A stretch of 64,000 nt of DNA from positions 99,923,001-99,987,000 of the forward strand of contig NC_060207.1 in the NCBI RefSeq assembly GCF_021130785.1. The letters run 5' to 3'. The DNA is from Homalodisca vitripennis. Its lineage: Eukaryota; Arthropoda; Insecta; Hemiptera; Cicadellidae. Made by a program: the position numbers and the translations under genes. Shown one piece after another: positions 63,626 to 64,000 of the stretch (position 1 is its first letter; each line of letters begins with the position of its first letter). The notes under the pieces were generated by a model. The model worked only from the letters and a program-made list of their open reading frames with translations, was not told where the DNA came from and searched no databases.

Positions 63626-64000
63626 ACAAAGAGTTTTCAAAGAATTATACGAGAAAAAATCCTGTTCATATGTTTAGAATACCCGCTAGGTGTGCGACAT
63701 ATGGATTTAGAAACACTTACGTCTAAATAGAGTCCAATAACCACCCAAAGTAGTTTTGATTATACAGCCAAAAATTAATCTTTGAGTTAACCTTATATTG
63801 AAATGAATTATAATACTACTTATCCGTATGGGATGTTCTAGTCGTACTATTTTATCAGTCTATTTAAAAAGGAGAAAACTATTTCAAGGTTTAGACTTCA
63901 ATAGTTTCTCCATAAACCGTTTCGTCTTTAGTACATACACGTAAAGGTTATAAAAATTCAATTGGCTTTAATCATTTCAAATTTTATGGTAAAATATTTA
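63626..64000. other. Unassigned DNA, possible 3' UTR of the preceding candidate exon
   Basis: AT-rich; no canonical AATAAA with a clear downstream GT-rich element stands out before the window ends. Confidence 0.35.

Noticed and set aside
33180..64000. A hidden multi-gene system or operon
   Set aside because: Reading both strands gave only isolated candidate exons on different strands and repeat debris. Nothing links them into a pathway.

Overview
The window looks like non-coding nuclear DNA from an arthropod, most likely an insect. It is strongly AT-rich, has no operons or long uninterrupted genes, and is full of decayed transposable elements of kinds common in insects: a LINE, a Mutator-like element, a Tc1/mariner-type transposase, short dispersed repeats, microsatellites and a minisatellite. 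I cannot name the species. I find no complete protein-coding gene, no rRNA or convincing tRNA, and no CRISPR array.

Positions 1-33179 are one direct tandem array with a unit of about 8.65 kb. The phase of the unit can be read from its right edge. Homology stops at 33179, inside a transposase remnant that continues unbroken into the unique flank. In the three internal junctions (7212/7213, 15871/15872, 24525/24526) the same transposase is cut at that base and joined to a truncated Mutator-like (MULE) protein. The natural units are therefore 7213-15871, 15872-24525 and 24526-33179, with the tail of an earlier unit at 1-7212. In plus-strand order each unit holds the 5' part of a MULE (minus strand), a tail with Penelope-like features, a cluster of inverted and direct repeats, a LINE ORF2 relic (minus strand), an exon-like relic, long unassigned AT-rich DNA, a dispersed roughly 190-bp repeat, and the C-terminal part of the transposase (minus strand). 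The copy at the right edge is the most diverged, as expected for an array homogenised mainly in its interior.

Positions 33180-64000 are ordinary repeat-rich intergenic or intronic DNA. Landmarks are the rest of the transposase with a compound microsatellite (33180-33600); an exon-like segment related to the array relic (33680-33763); two further copies of the dispersed repeat (36512, 59412); a 17-unit, 64-bp minisatellite (39290-40388) inside a dispersed element with two relatives near 61.3 and 61.7 kb; a GC-rich stretch with two strong stem-loops (41523-41573); a possible minus-strand exon (44205-44458); a GC-rich stretch ending in a TATA-type promoter candidate (about 55200-56035); several DNA-transposon ends; a 136-bp tandem triplication (63066-63461); and, abutting it, a possible terminal coding exon on the plus strand (63463-63625).

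No set of genes here works together as a pathway. The main biological content is the origin and evolution of the macrosatellite array, plus two or three candidate exons of unknown host genes.
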